Shown here piece by piece: positions 1-11,589 of a stretch of 64,000 bases of DNA. The position numbers and the translations under genes are program-made. Each line of letters begins with the position of its first letter. Position 1 is the first letter of the stretch. The stretch is from Bryoerythrophyllum caledonicum (lineage: Eukaryota; Streptophyta; Bryopsida; Pottiales; Pottiaceae), in NCBI GenBank assembly GCA_963971425.1, contig OZ020519.1, forward strand, positions 5,534,028 through 5,598,027, read 5' to 3'. The notes below the pieces were generated by a model that saw nothing but the letters and a program-made list of their open reading frames with translations, was not told where the DNA came from and searched no databases.

Positions 1-3000
1 TGTTTTGTAGTCCATGCAGTCTTTTGGCTAGTTTGATTTCTTTTGTAGGATTATATATTCCATAGCCAGCTTTTTCTCTGCGCCAATTTCCCAGACTGAT
101 CTGTTCTGGTGGTTTAAAGGAGCCATCGGTATAGTAGCTACATGCGGGGTCAAATTTTGGTGCGGTGTTAGTTTGGTAGTCCGGGAGGGGTGGAAGTGAG
201 GAAATGTGATCTAATGTGTTGTTATTGTAGTTTAGTTTTGACCATTTTTTGCTTTTATTTACTAATGTTTGTATAGGCGTTGGTGAGGCTGTCTTTGTAT
301 GTATCCGGTTTATGTTAAGAGTTTTTGCTATGGAGGTGAGTTCGGCAAGTTGATCTATGGTGCCAAGGGTTTAGTTTTGGTGGTGGACGCATATTATTTG
401 TAATGTAGATGGTTCAATTCTGGGCTTTTTTAACTCGGGTGGTATAGTAGGTTCTTCGTAATAAATTGAGTCTGCTTCAAATATTGCAAGGATGTGGGAG
501 TCTGCAAATGGCCTTGACTGGGGATTAAAGTTTTGGTACCAATTTTTGTCTGGGGTGATAATGAGTGTAGATGTGTGTTGTGGGTCGTTTTCTGCAGCAA
601 GGCGGGCCCAGTGTAGTGCTTGTTGAGTTTCTTCTTCATTGTGGGGGTGAGCTATACCATTTCCGACCCATTTATAGTCAAATGCTTTTCCCAGGGAGCC
701 AAATATTTTATCTCTTTCAAAGGGTGAGTAGAATTTCTTTAATTTGGTGGAACATGTGACGGGGGAAGAAAAGTATGATTGTTCAATGTTAAAGGATGAA
801 ATTAATGAGTCTAGAATAGATGTGGGTATTGTGTATTGTGCATTTTTTAGGGGGTTATTTTTTGAGATGCGGTATTTATATCTTTGGTATAGCCAAATTA
901 ATTCGGTTTCAAATGGTTGGGTAGTTGGTTCAATGTTTGTAGGGGTTTTTAGTTTCATATTGTATTGATTCCAGAGTCATCGGAGTCTAATAGTGGGGAT
1001 AGTGTGTAAATGTCGGCCATTTGCTTCATATAGATGGGCTTGGTTTTTCTCTATTTTTATTGAGTTCGAGGTTGTGGTAATATCTTTTTCGAGATTACAT
1101 TCCGTTGTATAGATGTTAAGGAGTGGTATGATTATAGGTGGGGTTACGGATCTTGAGTCTTGTAGTTGTTCTTGGGGGTGGTGTGCTTGAATGATTTCCG
1201 AGTAGAATTTATCTTTGATTTTTTGATAGTATTGTTTTAGCTTTTCGGTGTTGAATGTGGAGGTATTACAGTCGTGTCTTGGAAAAAGGTATCTTTGAGG
1301 GAGCCATTTGTTGAATGTATTGTTGTTGTGTTGCCATTGGCAAAGGTATTTTGTATAGGTGTTTTGTATTCTGTTGGCATCTTTTTGTTGTATGTGTTTG
1401 TGGCTTATGATGTTATGAACAGGGTATGTGGTGGGATTTTTGGTGATGTATGTTGGGGGTTAGGGTGGTGTGGGTATGATGGGTTGGGAGGATGGATTGG
1501 TGATAGGGTGGTTCTTGGGAGGATGTTGTTGTTGATGGTGATGAATGGGTCTTGGAGTATGTAGGAGTGTGGGTGTATGTTACAAGGGATATCGCATGTA
1601 GTTGGACATGTTGGATGGCAGAAAAGTTGTTTGGCAACATTTAGGGCATTCTTTATTAGTTTGGATGGGGTGAAGTGGAAGGTTTTGAAGTCCTCGTTAT
1701 TCATGATGTGTGTGCCGTTTGGTAAAGTGATTTGTTTTAGTTCAAAGATGTTTTTTGAGAGGAGTTTTTGTAAAAGTTTTTGGGAGAGTTGGGCGTTGAG
1801 TGTATTATGGTTGCGTGTTTCTTGACGCCATATTATTTCTAATGATGTTTGATCTAATAGGAAATTTGGGAGAGTACTTTTAAGGTGAACTTTAGCTTCG
1901 TGTTTTAATAAGAAAAATGTACGTGTTATAGGTGATCTTATACAATCTGTTTTTTTAATTCTCGGTATATTTTTGGCACCACCATATTGAGCAAGAACGT
2001 ATTGTGTTAGTCCATTATATATTTTCCCGAGCCTACCTTTGTCATTTAGAGCATTTTGTAGTTGTTCCCCGATACATCTTAGATATGCATTTTTTAGAGA
2101 GAAAGCTTCAAGTCCAAATAGGTTATGTGGGAGTTGGGTTATTGTATTTGACATACATTTTGGCATACCACAAATGGTTTTTTGTATGGCTATAATTTTT
2201 TGGTCAAGTTTTTTAATGGCTGGCATAGAGTATGGTACAGCGTAGAAGCTGTATGCTACCCCTGGGCGTATTACGGTGTCAACCATTTTAATTTTTTGTT
2301 TCATAGTGGCCGGACATGATGTTAGTTCTTTGCATTGTTTAGTGAGTTTTGTGGTTGTAGCGTGAATTTTGATTTTCCATTTTAGAGAGGGAACAAGATT
2401 TGTGCCTAGGTAAACATAAGCTTCGTTTTGGTGTAGTATGGGGATTGGTTGACCAGGGTAGTTGATGTTAGAAGCTTACATTAGGGCTTTAAATGTGGTT
2501 GGATTCAATTTGGATTTGTTTGGACATCCTGTAGCCGCGCATTTTGGGACGCCTACGTCCATACCGGTCCATTTACAGTATCTGTCGATTTTATCAATTT
2601 ACGTTTGTAGTGATTTTATTTTATTAGTTATAGTAGCAAGATCATCGGCGTAGGCGGCGGAGTTTATCGTGATTTGTGATGTACCAAAGGTGTATCCGTT
2701 ATTGCCTCTCTCTAGCCATCTAAGTAGTGGTTCTAAAAATATGATGAATAGGTATGGACTAAGGGTGTCTCCTTGTATAGTACCTCTATGAATGGGTATG
2801 TGTTTAGTTTGACCAAAGTGCTCACCGATGTAGTAAGTAGATGATTGAGAATAGATATTTCCAATTAGTGCAATTGCATCTTTTGGGTAACCAATATCAG
2901 TCATTATTGCTAATAATCGGGCGTGGTCTATAGAGCCAAAGGCGTTTTTGAAGTCAACATATAGAACGTATATGTCTTGATTTGTGAATCGTGCGTCTTC

Positions 3001-5760
3001 TAGTGCCGCTATTATAGTTTGTATTTGTCTTGAGGTACTTCTCTCTGCTCTAAATCCTTCTTCACTATCGTGTAGGATTTTAAACTTTTCACCGTATGAA
3101 GATAATATTGTGGTAAGTGTATTGGTGTAGAGTTTATATATTGTATTGGCTAGTGCTATTGGTCTATGGTTTGGTAATATTGAGGGGTCTCCTTTTTTGT
3201 ATAGTAAAATTGTTGCACTTGTTTTCCATGAGGCTGGTATTTGTTTTTGTTTATAGCAATGAGAGAAAAATAGAAATATTAATTTGTGAAATCTTGGGGG
3301 CATGTTTTTGAGTATTGAGTTTGGTATGCGGTCCGGTCCTGGGGCTTTGTTATTTCCGAGGTTACGTAGGCATGTATCGTATATGGCTCTGTTGAAGTAT
3401 GTGTGTAGTGGAGTTTCCGGGTCGCCTCGTTTGTCTAGGATAAAACCATCTAGATCATGCCATGGGTATTGGCGTACTGCACATGTGCATTTGATTGGAT
3501 GTTGTGGTTGGTAGTTGCATGTTGGTACTGTGGGTCTATTGTTTTTCGTCTGTTGTTTGAATATTTCGTTTGCGATGTCTTCTGGACTAGTTAGGATGTT
3601 ATTAAATTGGTCGATGATACAATCTAGTGGTGGGGATTCAGAGTTTTTAAAAAAAAAATTATTTATTTTCTTAGGGTTGGTTTCACATAGTTGTCTATAT
3701 TTTGAGATGGCTTTTTTAATATTGTCTTTTGAGTATTTTGTAGTTACTTTTCGTGCTTGTATATTGGCATTTTTTGCGATTAGTGCAATGTCTGTTATCC
3801 ATGTGTCATGGGGTAGGTTTGGGGGAGGTGGGGCGGGGATTTGGGTATGTTGTAAATTTAGTAATTCGTTACATATGGGATGGTTACGCCATTGTGGGTT
3901 ATTTTTTACGATTCTGATTGTTTTACGTATTGTGTGGTATGTGGTTAAGTGCTGTTTCCATATTTTTGAGAGTTTTCGGGGTAAATAGCCACCTTGTTGT
4001 GTTGTACGGTTTGTCATTTGTGGTATTGGTTGGGCTTTGCAGGTCTGTTCCAATGTATTAGAGATATTGTTTATAATTGTATCTAGAGTGTGACATGTTT
4101 CGTGCCATTGTGTTTGAGAGAGTTGATTATTATTGTCAAGGGTGTTTATGAGAGAGTCAATTGATATGGAGTTTTCTTCGAAGAATTTTGTGTTGAATTT
4201 TTCGAATTTATCTTTTGGGATGGGGTTAAGTATGCGTTTAGTAGTATTGTTTGCGGTTATGGGTGTACGGCTTATTAGTATGTTATTTGGGATGTTGAGT
4301 TGTATTGGCGAGTGGTCTGAGTTGAGAATAATGTCTTTGTTTGTTGTGGAAGTGTATTGTGTATTGTTATTTGTTTTTATATAAAAGCCATCTATTAGGC
4401 TCCAATCATTATAGTTGTAGCCACCTTGTCTGGAGTATTGTGTATCAGTGTTTATATAGGTGAAGTTTAGGTTTTCTGTGAAGTGGCGCCATTGATAGTC
4501 TATGGTTTGAGGTGGTGTGCTATAATTTCCGTTTTGTCTACCAATTAGTGCTAGGTCTCTATTGAAGTCTCCACATAGCAGGTAAGTATGATTAGGGTTT
4601 TGATTTAGTTGGGATGTGATAGTGTTTTGTATATCTATAATAAATCTAGTATCTTCAAGGTGAGATGGCATATACATGTGAAAAATTATCCATGGTTGTA
4701 ATGGTTGGTTAGTAATTCTAATTATTTGAAGATAGGGGGATATGTTCATTGGGGTAGGGATTTTTTTGATGTTGCCCGGGAAGGCATATTTTTTGTGTAT
4801 TAGTGTGAGTAGGCCCCCTCGTCCTGGTATATATGGTCGCCGTTGTTGGATACATCTAGTTAGTGTATGCGTGTTATTAAGAATTAGTTTATAGTCTTGG
4901 AATATGTTTTGTAGGTATTTGGTAGATTTTGTGGCGGATATTTTTGTTTCTTGAATGACTATGAGGGCCGGTGGTGTTTCTGCATATGTGGCCAAAGTTT
5001 GTAAGCTGGGGAGGGCGGTGTTTAGCGATGATGCATTCCATGTGATGATGTTTGTATGTTCGTTGTTTGTGTTAGTGTTTTGGTTCGGTGGTGGGGGGGG
5101 AAAGAGGGGAGAGGTGGTGGGTGTGTGTATTCTACTATGGGGTCAAAACATTTTAGTGTTTCATTAATTAAATTAATAGGGAGGTAGGGGAATTTCTGTT
5201 GTATTATGTTGCTTGGGGGGGGTGCAGTTTGACTATGTATAAAGTCATATAATTCCCTATGTATTGAGTTTCCGTAGTTTATGATATTTAGGTTATCTTC
5301 AAGAAATTTTGTATAGGGGTGTGTGGTGCGAATATGTCTTTCGGGTGGATTTTGTAGGTTTGATAAAGTTTGTAATAATGTGTTAGTCCATGTGGTTATA
5401 TTCGGGTTTTGTAAATTTAGGAGACGGTTACATTCGTCTATGTTTGGGTGGGTGGTAATTACTAATGCATAGAAAATATATGTTGATGGATGTGTATTTT
5501 ATTGTTGTATATATTGGGCAATATTTGGGTGCGTTATGTTAAATAGTTGATGTAATGTGTGTGTGGTTTTGAGAAGGGGTGAAAATGTCTATGTGTTTGT
5601 ATTCCGGTTGTAGTTTTATGGTATTTGGTATGAAGTATATTTTGGCGTTTTTCTTATGTGTTGTGGGATGTCTTTTTAGTATATTAGGCATGGGTCCTGG
5701 GTTGGTTTCTATATCTCCACTTAGCAATAGTAGGATTTTATAGTGTAGAGGTTTAGGGTG
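1..5760 (-). pseudogene. ORF2 of outer LINE: 2A, APE endonuclease, RT, partial RNase H; broken
   Basis: A stop-free stretch (about 4995-2602) covers the APE endonuclease (motifs IQET, Y.PS, GDFNRD, LIDGF, SDHSP) and the RT palm (GPDRIPNSIL, YVDFKNAFGS, GDTLSPYLF, YADD). The RT active site is intact. Beyond RT the frame has a TAA at 2599-2601, another at 2476-2478, a TGA at 977-979 and a TAA at 371-373. At the three TAA sites the inner copy has CAA (Gln). At the TGA the inner copy has TGG (Trp). At least two shifts of frame are also present (near 5590 and near 1405). It is therefore a decayed copy, but one with a recognisable order and active-site residues. The leftmost 200 bases encode the beginning of RNase H (YYTDGSFK). 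Confidence 0.9.
5692..5733 (-). other. 2A ribosome-skipping peptide in ORF2 of outer LINE
   Basis: Minus-strand codons read LLLLSGDIETNPGP. This matches the canonical 2A consensus D(V/I)ExNPGP preceded by a hydrophobic run and Gly. In 2A peptides the ribosome fails to join the final Gly-Pro and continues, giving two proteins from one frame. The same peptide occurs at the same place in the inner copy (11545-11589). Conservation in two diverged copies supports function in the ancestor. The downstream product would start at the Pro just before MPNILKRHP and carry the endonuclease and RT. Confidence 0.93.
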
Positions 5761-5844
5761 TTGTTTTTGATTTTTTGGTTTGTGTATAAATTTTTGGTAT
5801 TTTTTTGATTTGATGTTCTTGGTTTTAGTACTTGTATGTATGTT

Positions 5845-6062
5845 TTTGTTTTTGGGATTTGTTGCGATTCTGATGTTTTCTGTGGTTTTGAGTGTTATTT
5901 TTGTATATGTATTTTTTATAGTGTATGTGTGGGTTTGTTTATGGTTTTTTAGGTTTGTTTTTGGGATTTGTTGCGATTCTGATGTTTTCTGTGGTTTTGA
6001 GTGTTATTTTTGTATATGTATTTTTTATAGTGTATGTGTGGGTTTGTTTATGGTTTTTTAGG
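5845..6062. repeat. 109-bp tandem duplication in the ORF2 leader of the outer LINE
   Basis: Units 5845-5953 and 5954-6062 are nearly identical copies in head-to-tail order. The unit is 109 bp, which is not a multiple of three, so it shifts the ORF2 leader frame upstream of the 2A peptide in this copy. The near identity of the units means it is more recent than most substitutions between the two LINE copies. Confidence 0.9.
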
Positions 6063-6157
6063 TGTGTTTTTGTGTGTGTCTTTGTGGTTTGATGTGGGTG
6101 GGGTTGTGTTTGCGATTGTGGATGTGTGAGTGTGTGTATGTGTGTGTATGTATTATG

Positions 6158-6170
6158 TGTATTTTTGGTC
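6158..6170. repeat. Target-site duplication, left copy
   Basis: The 13-mer TGTATTTTTGGTC stands here and again at 18859-18871, immediately flanking the plus-strand LINE. The bases outside it continue the minus-strand outer element on both sides. A perfect 13-bp duplication is the expected mark of target-primed reverse transcription. Confidence 0.92.
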
Positions 6171-8290
6171 ATAATAAGTGTTATATGTTAATGCTATTTC
6201 ACTAGAAATGAACTGCTTGTGAGCTCCGTCTTTTCTGGTGAGGGAGGAGGAAGAACTTAGTCTCAGAAGTAGGGTTTGTGGGCGACAAGAGCGGCTAGAC
6301 TTGTCGAGAGCCCCCACAAGCTGTAGATCTGAGATGCTGAGAGGCTTAGGAAGCAGTACTATGTGTTGGAAAGAGCTCAAACACCAGATCTGAGATTAGC
6401 TGACCACGCTATGAACAAGAGGGATAGGTCTGAGCAAAGCGGATCTGAGAGCGAGGGCTTGTGTGTTGGAGCATAGATCTATTGGGCGTTGGAACTCAGA
6501 TCTAACGCAGGTCTGGTGAGAAGTCAGTGGTAGCTGCAGCCTCTCACAAAGTACCTTCCTCCTTCCCGACCCAGACTTCTTACACGCAAGACAAAGCAAG
6601 AAATCATCTCAACACGGATACCCAGCAGCAGTCTCCAATCACTTCAGGTTACACTTTACTTGTCTCATTGCTTTTACATAGTGTAGATCTCTCTCAATAG
6701 ACACTACACATTAAGCACATCACTACGCACACCCACCTTGTCACTAACATCTAACCCGTAGACACAGTCATAGAAAGGGCATATCCGCACGCCGCACGCG
6801 GCAGCGCTGTCAAATTTTTTTCGCAGATCTAAGCAACAAACAAGAGGAGAAAACCTAGGCGCCAACCCAAAGCCACCTCGCGCGCATCCATCATCGATCT
6901 GCGACACCACATCATTGCAACCCCACACATCAGCACCATCAGAGACAAACTTGCTAGAAGCGGCTCCCGTAAGGCGTCCAACAGACCAACTACAACAACA
7001 CAAAGACAAGCATCGCAGGAGCTCACAGACACAAGAAGACAGCTCAAAAAAGGAGGTAAGTACACCCGAAAAAAAAAAACCCTGTACTCTTCTTAATCTA
7101 TACAAGCCTCTCCTCTCTGCAACAGGATCCTCTCCTTCCCGCCCCCCCCCCCCTCCTCCCCCTCCACTCCTCTCTGCAACAGGTTCCTCTCTCTCTCAAC
7201 CAACCACTTCATCCTCCTCATCCCCTCGCAGCTAAATCCCTCCTCACCCCCTGCAGCTAAACCCCTCCGCACCCTTCGCAACCAAACCCCTCCTCACCCC
7301 CCTGCAGCCAAACCCCTCCTCATCCGTCGCAGTCAAACCACTCCTCACACCCCCCCCGGACGCAGACCTCCTACAAGATCAGGAGCAAGATCCAAGTACA
7401 CCACAAGATCAAGTACGCCGCAGGAACAAGAAACGACCTAAGCGCAAGCAGGTACAAGAACCGAAGACGCAGCAGTTCAAAGAAAAACTAATAACACCGC
7501 AGTAGGAGTACAGGAAAATATCAGTATACACACAGGCGTAGGGAGTGCCGAAGATTACCCACGAACCAGCCCTGCACATGCGAACAGCGAGCCACCCCCT
7601 CTGGAGTACAGCACAAACGCGCCCCAACGGCTCCATCGCGCGCCAGCGCAGGCGCCCTCATCGAACCTCCTGCGAGCGCGCGCCGCCTGAGATTCACAAA
7701 ACCCTGTCCCCGACCTGTTTCTACTGACGCGGAGTCCCCGAACCCTGGCGCGTACTGTCCCAGACCGCTTCGCCCCGCCGCGCACCCGTCTCGGCCTGCG
7801 GTGCACCCGCTCCGCCTTGCCGTGCGCCCGTCTCGTCCTGCGGGGCACCCGTTCCGCTCTGCCGCACTCCTGCTCCGCCCTACCGCCCTGCCACACTCTT
7901 GGCAGCCCGACCGTCCTGCCGCACTCCTGCTCCGACCTTAAATCTGCTCCGACCCTAAACCTGCGACCTGTAAACTGCTACCCCCCCTAGCTGCGACCCC
8001 CTTCCCCACCAACCCCCCTCCTTAACCTCCTACGACCCCCCTCTCCTCTTCCGACCTATTACGACCTTCTCTCTCCCCAGAAATCCCCTCTCCCCCCAGC
8101 TGATACCTCCCTCCCCATTCGCGACCTCCCTCTCCTTCTACCACCAACCCCTCTTCCTCATAAGACCTACCTCTTCCACCCCATAATCTACTCTACTCAT
8201 CCTCCAACCCGTAATACCCTCTTCTCAACCCCTCTTCATCTATACACAACCTCCCCCACCGCTAATATTGATAGAGCTCGACAAAACCGC
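6171..8290 (+). promoter_or_regulatory. 5' UTR / probable internal promoter of inner LINE, with AGATCT cluster and C-rich subrepeats
   Basis: The 2.1 kb before ORF1 align with the 5' region of the outer element (23510-21410, minus), so this is element sequence and not flank. The first 700 bp hold AGATCT or very close variants at roughly 6320, 6384, 6474, 6500, 6684 and 6826. From 7225 to 7350 there are about five imperfect C-rich units of 24-28 bp (core GCAGCTAAACCCCTCCTCAC). From 7770 to 7930 there are GC-rich units around CTGCCGCACTCCTGCTCCG. From 7960 to 8150 a CGACCTC/CGACCCC motif recurs. LINEs carry internal promoters in this position, so repeated protein-binding sites are plausible but inferred. 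A consensus splice-donor-like GAGGTAAGTAC lies at 7054-7064. Confidence 0.7.
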
Positions 8291-10402
8291 ATGAGTAGTG
8301 TAGACCAGTGCCAATCCACCCCTCGCAAAACCACTGAGAAAACAAATAGAAGAACCAATAGTGTAGAGCTCCGAAGATACCCCAAAAACAACTCACGACC
8401 TAGGCAAGCCAAAACTACCAGCACCTCTAGAATAGAAGCCGCACCTACCAAGACTAGACCATTGAACTCTAAGAAATCAGTAAACCCACCTCTGAAGCGT
8501 GACCTCACCCCCAAACCACGAAACAGGAAGAAGACATTGGAGATTAATCCCACCCCACCTCAACAACAACATCCAGGGACTCCAATTCATCTCTCAGACG
8601 ACAAAGAGGACACCCCTCTTACATTTCTTAGAACGAGACAGAGGTGTAAGACCACTACCTCTCTCCTCATATCCCCTGACCACAAAAGCCATCCCTCCTC
8701 CATCAAACCCTGTGACACTATGGAACAACCCCAAAAGGAGCCTAGCATTGCCACCGAAGCCATGGACATAGAAAACGGCGAAGCCAACTCCAAGATGACA
8801 TGCACTGACAAAACCTCTACCTTAGACCCTATAGAAGTACAACATCCGGCAAAGAAACAAAGAGGCAGTACCTTAGACCCAAAACTCAGTAGCAGCACCC
8901 CAAACCAATCCACATTCCATTTTTGGTTAGGCTTCCCAACCATGGAGAAGCTTGCGAAAGACACACACCTTGATCCACTATTCAGTGGTGAAAGTGTATC
9001 TGACATGATGACTAGAGGAGTACCCAAGTCAGAGGCAGAGGAAGCCATGAGTGCCACAGTATCCTACCCCCGAATCCCCCAAATGTTATATCCCAAGGCA
9101 AGGGAGGATGGTGTTGAGGGACAACACTTCAACCTCACACAACTCCCATTTGATATCCCCACTAACCCTGAAACTGGCCTATCATACGACTTCCATGTGG
9201 CCATCTTGTTTGAACTACCTAAGACCCCATTATACCATGATGATGTTAAGAGGCTTGCTAGAGATAGGCTCGCTAGGATGGACATTCCCCTAGGCACTAA
9301 CCTCTTGGATCCCCTTGCCATCCACTGCAAAGGAGTGAAGAAAGAAGGGCAGAGGCATATCTTCTCGGGGTTGATCAAACTTCACCTTCTCAATCCAGAA
9401 ACCGACGCCATCTCCCTACTCAAAGGTACACGATACTTTATATTGCAACTTGACCCTATGGGACCGGCATCCATGGGTAAAGTTTGCAAAACATGGCATG
9501 CAGTGGCCCGACAAGGTCTTTCTGTCAACATCAAGAGTAATAACCTATGTGGTATCCCTGCACATATCCTATTCCATAACGTGGTACTCAATGGCTTTTC
9601 TCGTAACCTTGAGTTTGAAATCACTGACGTCCAGAAACAGGAAAAGGAGCCTTATGCGTGGATTGTGGCACCTACCCCTACCCAAGCGAAGAAACTAGAG
9701 ATGCACCAAATTACAACCTTCCACGAGATAATCCCCGCGAAGCCCAGCAACACTGGAACCTTCACAACCACTGACAGAGCCAAGAAGGATGCGCTCACAC
9801 TCACACTTTCTCAACTACCCATCCTGTTGAGCGTGGTTGAAACCACGGAGGCCATTACAAAGGCGTTAGAGGCTAAGAACATAATGAGCATTTGGTTCCA
9901 CCGTCACATTGATGGCAAGCACAATGGCTCTGCCAATGTGCAAGTTACCAACCCTATTGTCTATAGACAATACCTTGACAAGACCTTCAATATTGGTTGC
10001 CACCAAGTTGAAATTCGACCCCACCGGCGTAGTCTTGATGGCATAGACCCTCCCCCCATCAACTTGGTGGAGAAATGGGGATTCAACGACATAAACACCG
10101 CCTTGGTGAACACAGTTGCCGCCATCAACCCCACTACCGCACACACCACCAACATACGCGAAGAGGTGGCTGCAATGATGGCAGAAGGCCACGAAAAAAT
10201 CCGCTCAGAGTTATCTACTCTCAAGAAGGACATCATTCGAGAGACACGAGAATACACCGACGCCCGCAACGCCGAGGTATAATCAAAACTTGATGATGTT
10301 GAGAAACTAATGAGTGTTGCTTTGTCGGTGATGAAAGGTATCAAGTCCAACCGCGAAGTGCTTTCTCTCCCTCATATGGATGACCCGTCAAACGTGGATT
10401 GA
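8291..10402 (+). pseudogene. LINE ORF1 protein (inner copy), one in-frame TAA near the end
   Basis: ORF1 is open from ATG 8291 to a TAA at 10280-10282 (663 aa). The same frame then continues 39 codons to TGA 10400-10402, ending DDPSNVD. The outer copy reads through this point with CAA and ends DHSNVD, so the TAA is a point loss near the C-terminus. The outer copy has no counterpart to the first about 143 residues, so ATG 8720 (MEQPQKE) may be the true start. The conserved body begins FHFWLGFPTMEKL (about residue 210). The C-terminus is a predicted coiled coil (residues about 615-700). A basic PAKKQRG patch could be a nuclear signal. I do not recognise the central fold. ORF1 proteins of LINEs bind element RNA, and that role is inferred here. 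Confidence 0.85.
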
Positions 10403-11070
10403 TCAAAGACCGCCCACGACTTCTTCAACAAATGGATGATCACGGGCTCCCCCTATACCTAGCTACATCTCTCCTAATAGTTACACCTCTCCCCATCATA
10501 CTACATATCTACCCTATCACTCCCCTCTCCTCCCTTCACCTTATCGTAAAACTAGTGATTTATTTCATTACAATCTCATACTATTGCTTCCATTCGGTTG
10601 GTATAACTCCCTTTACTCTCTCTCCTCTCCCTACCTTCTTAGTACTTGTTGTAGCTTCCAATAGATACTACTTTGAGAACACATGTCACACATATGAGTA
10701 CAAATCCATGAGAAGGTTACAACCTTCCCCTTGGGTTCCTCTAACTCATATGACTATGTTCTATAACCAATACCACTACAACAATACACACCTCACTTGT
10801 CATTGGCAATGGCATTGGCTTACCACCCAAAAACTTCACACCACACATGTACCACATACCAAAAAACATACGATACCACCTTATCATCACCACCAACAAT
10901 TGACCGCAAACAACACCTTTAAACACCATTACAACATACTACTCCCAAAATACAGAACCTTAACATTATCTAACATGCACACCCAACAACCGCACACAAA
11001 CAAACACCACTTACAAAACACACCACCATATACACCCATCACCAAAAGCACCAACTCTAATCACATAAAA

Positions 11071-11115
11071 CTTCTACTTCTTGACAGAGACATAAAAACA
11101 AACCCCAAACAACCT
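11071..11115 (+). other. Degenerate second 2A-like motif in ORF2 leader
   Basis: Codons read LLLLDRDIKTNPKQP, in frame and 158 residues upstream of the good 2A (11545-11589). The hydrophobic run, the D-I-x-T-N-P core and spacing match, but the final Gly-Pro needed for skipping is replaced by Lys-Gln, so it should be inactive. It looks like an old duplicate of the 2A unit. Chance similarity is possible because the leader is low-complexity, though the LLLL prefix argues against it. Confidence 0.55.
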
Positions 11116-11544
11116 ACAAATCCAAGCACAAACTACAGAAAACACATACTCTCTTACACAAATATTTGTACTCATACAAATACAAACATATATACAAGTA
11201 TCAATACAAAAAAACTTACAAACAAAACTAAATACAAACACAAAAGTAAATACACATACATCAATACAAAAACAAACACCAATACAAAAATAACAAACAA
11301 ACAACAATACAACAATGTAAACACAATAAAAATTATACAAAGTAACAACAAAAAACTCCCCAACATAAAACATACAACAAAACACGCCAATAATCAAAAT
11401 AACTATAAAATCAAAAAAGAAGTGAATATCCGAATTTCAACACACCAACACACTAAAAACAAAAAACAAAATACAAAAAAATACCTAATCTATACACGAA
11501 AACCACAAAAAACAAACGATCACATTAAACCCAAACACTACAAA

Positions 11545-11589
11545 CTCCTAATACTACTAAGTGGAGATATAGAAACCAACCCCGGACCC
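11545..11589 (+). other. 2A ribosome-skipping peptide in ORF2 of inner LINE
   Basis: Codons encode LLILLSGDIETNPGP, a perfect match to the 2A consensus (D-I-E-x-N-P-G-P). Skipping at the last Gly-Pro would separate the 382-residue leader from the endonuclease-RT protein. 2A sequences are known in some trypanosome L1Tc and CR1-like LINEs, usually at the N-terminus of an ORF. Here it lies internally, about 220 residues before the APE domain. The outer copy keeps the same residues at 5692-5733. Confidence 0.95.

Larger units (their letters stand above)
1..6170 (-). mobile_element. 3' half of giant non-LTR retrotransposon (outer element), most of ORF2
   Basis: This is the downstream part of a minus-strand LINE that is interrupted at 6170 by the plus-strand LINE at 6171-18858. 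Reading leftward it holds a low-complexity leader, a 2A peptide, an APE-type endonuclease, reverse transcriptase, the region beyond RT, and the start of RNase H at the window edge. Its protein is clearly collinear with ORF2 of the inner copy, with many substitutions. The remainder (RNase H core, CCHC, second endonuclease, 3' UTR) must lie left of the window. Its 5' half resumes at 18859. With about 1.6 kb missing, the whole element would be near 12.5 kb, the same size as the inner copy. Confidence 0.93.

Noticed and set aside
8587-9057. Open frames on the strand opposite LINE ORF1
   Set aside because: They are shadows of ORF1 codon structure and do not recur in the outer copy as conserved protein.
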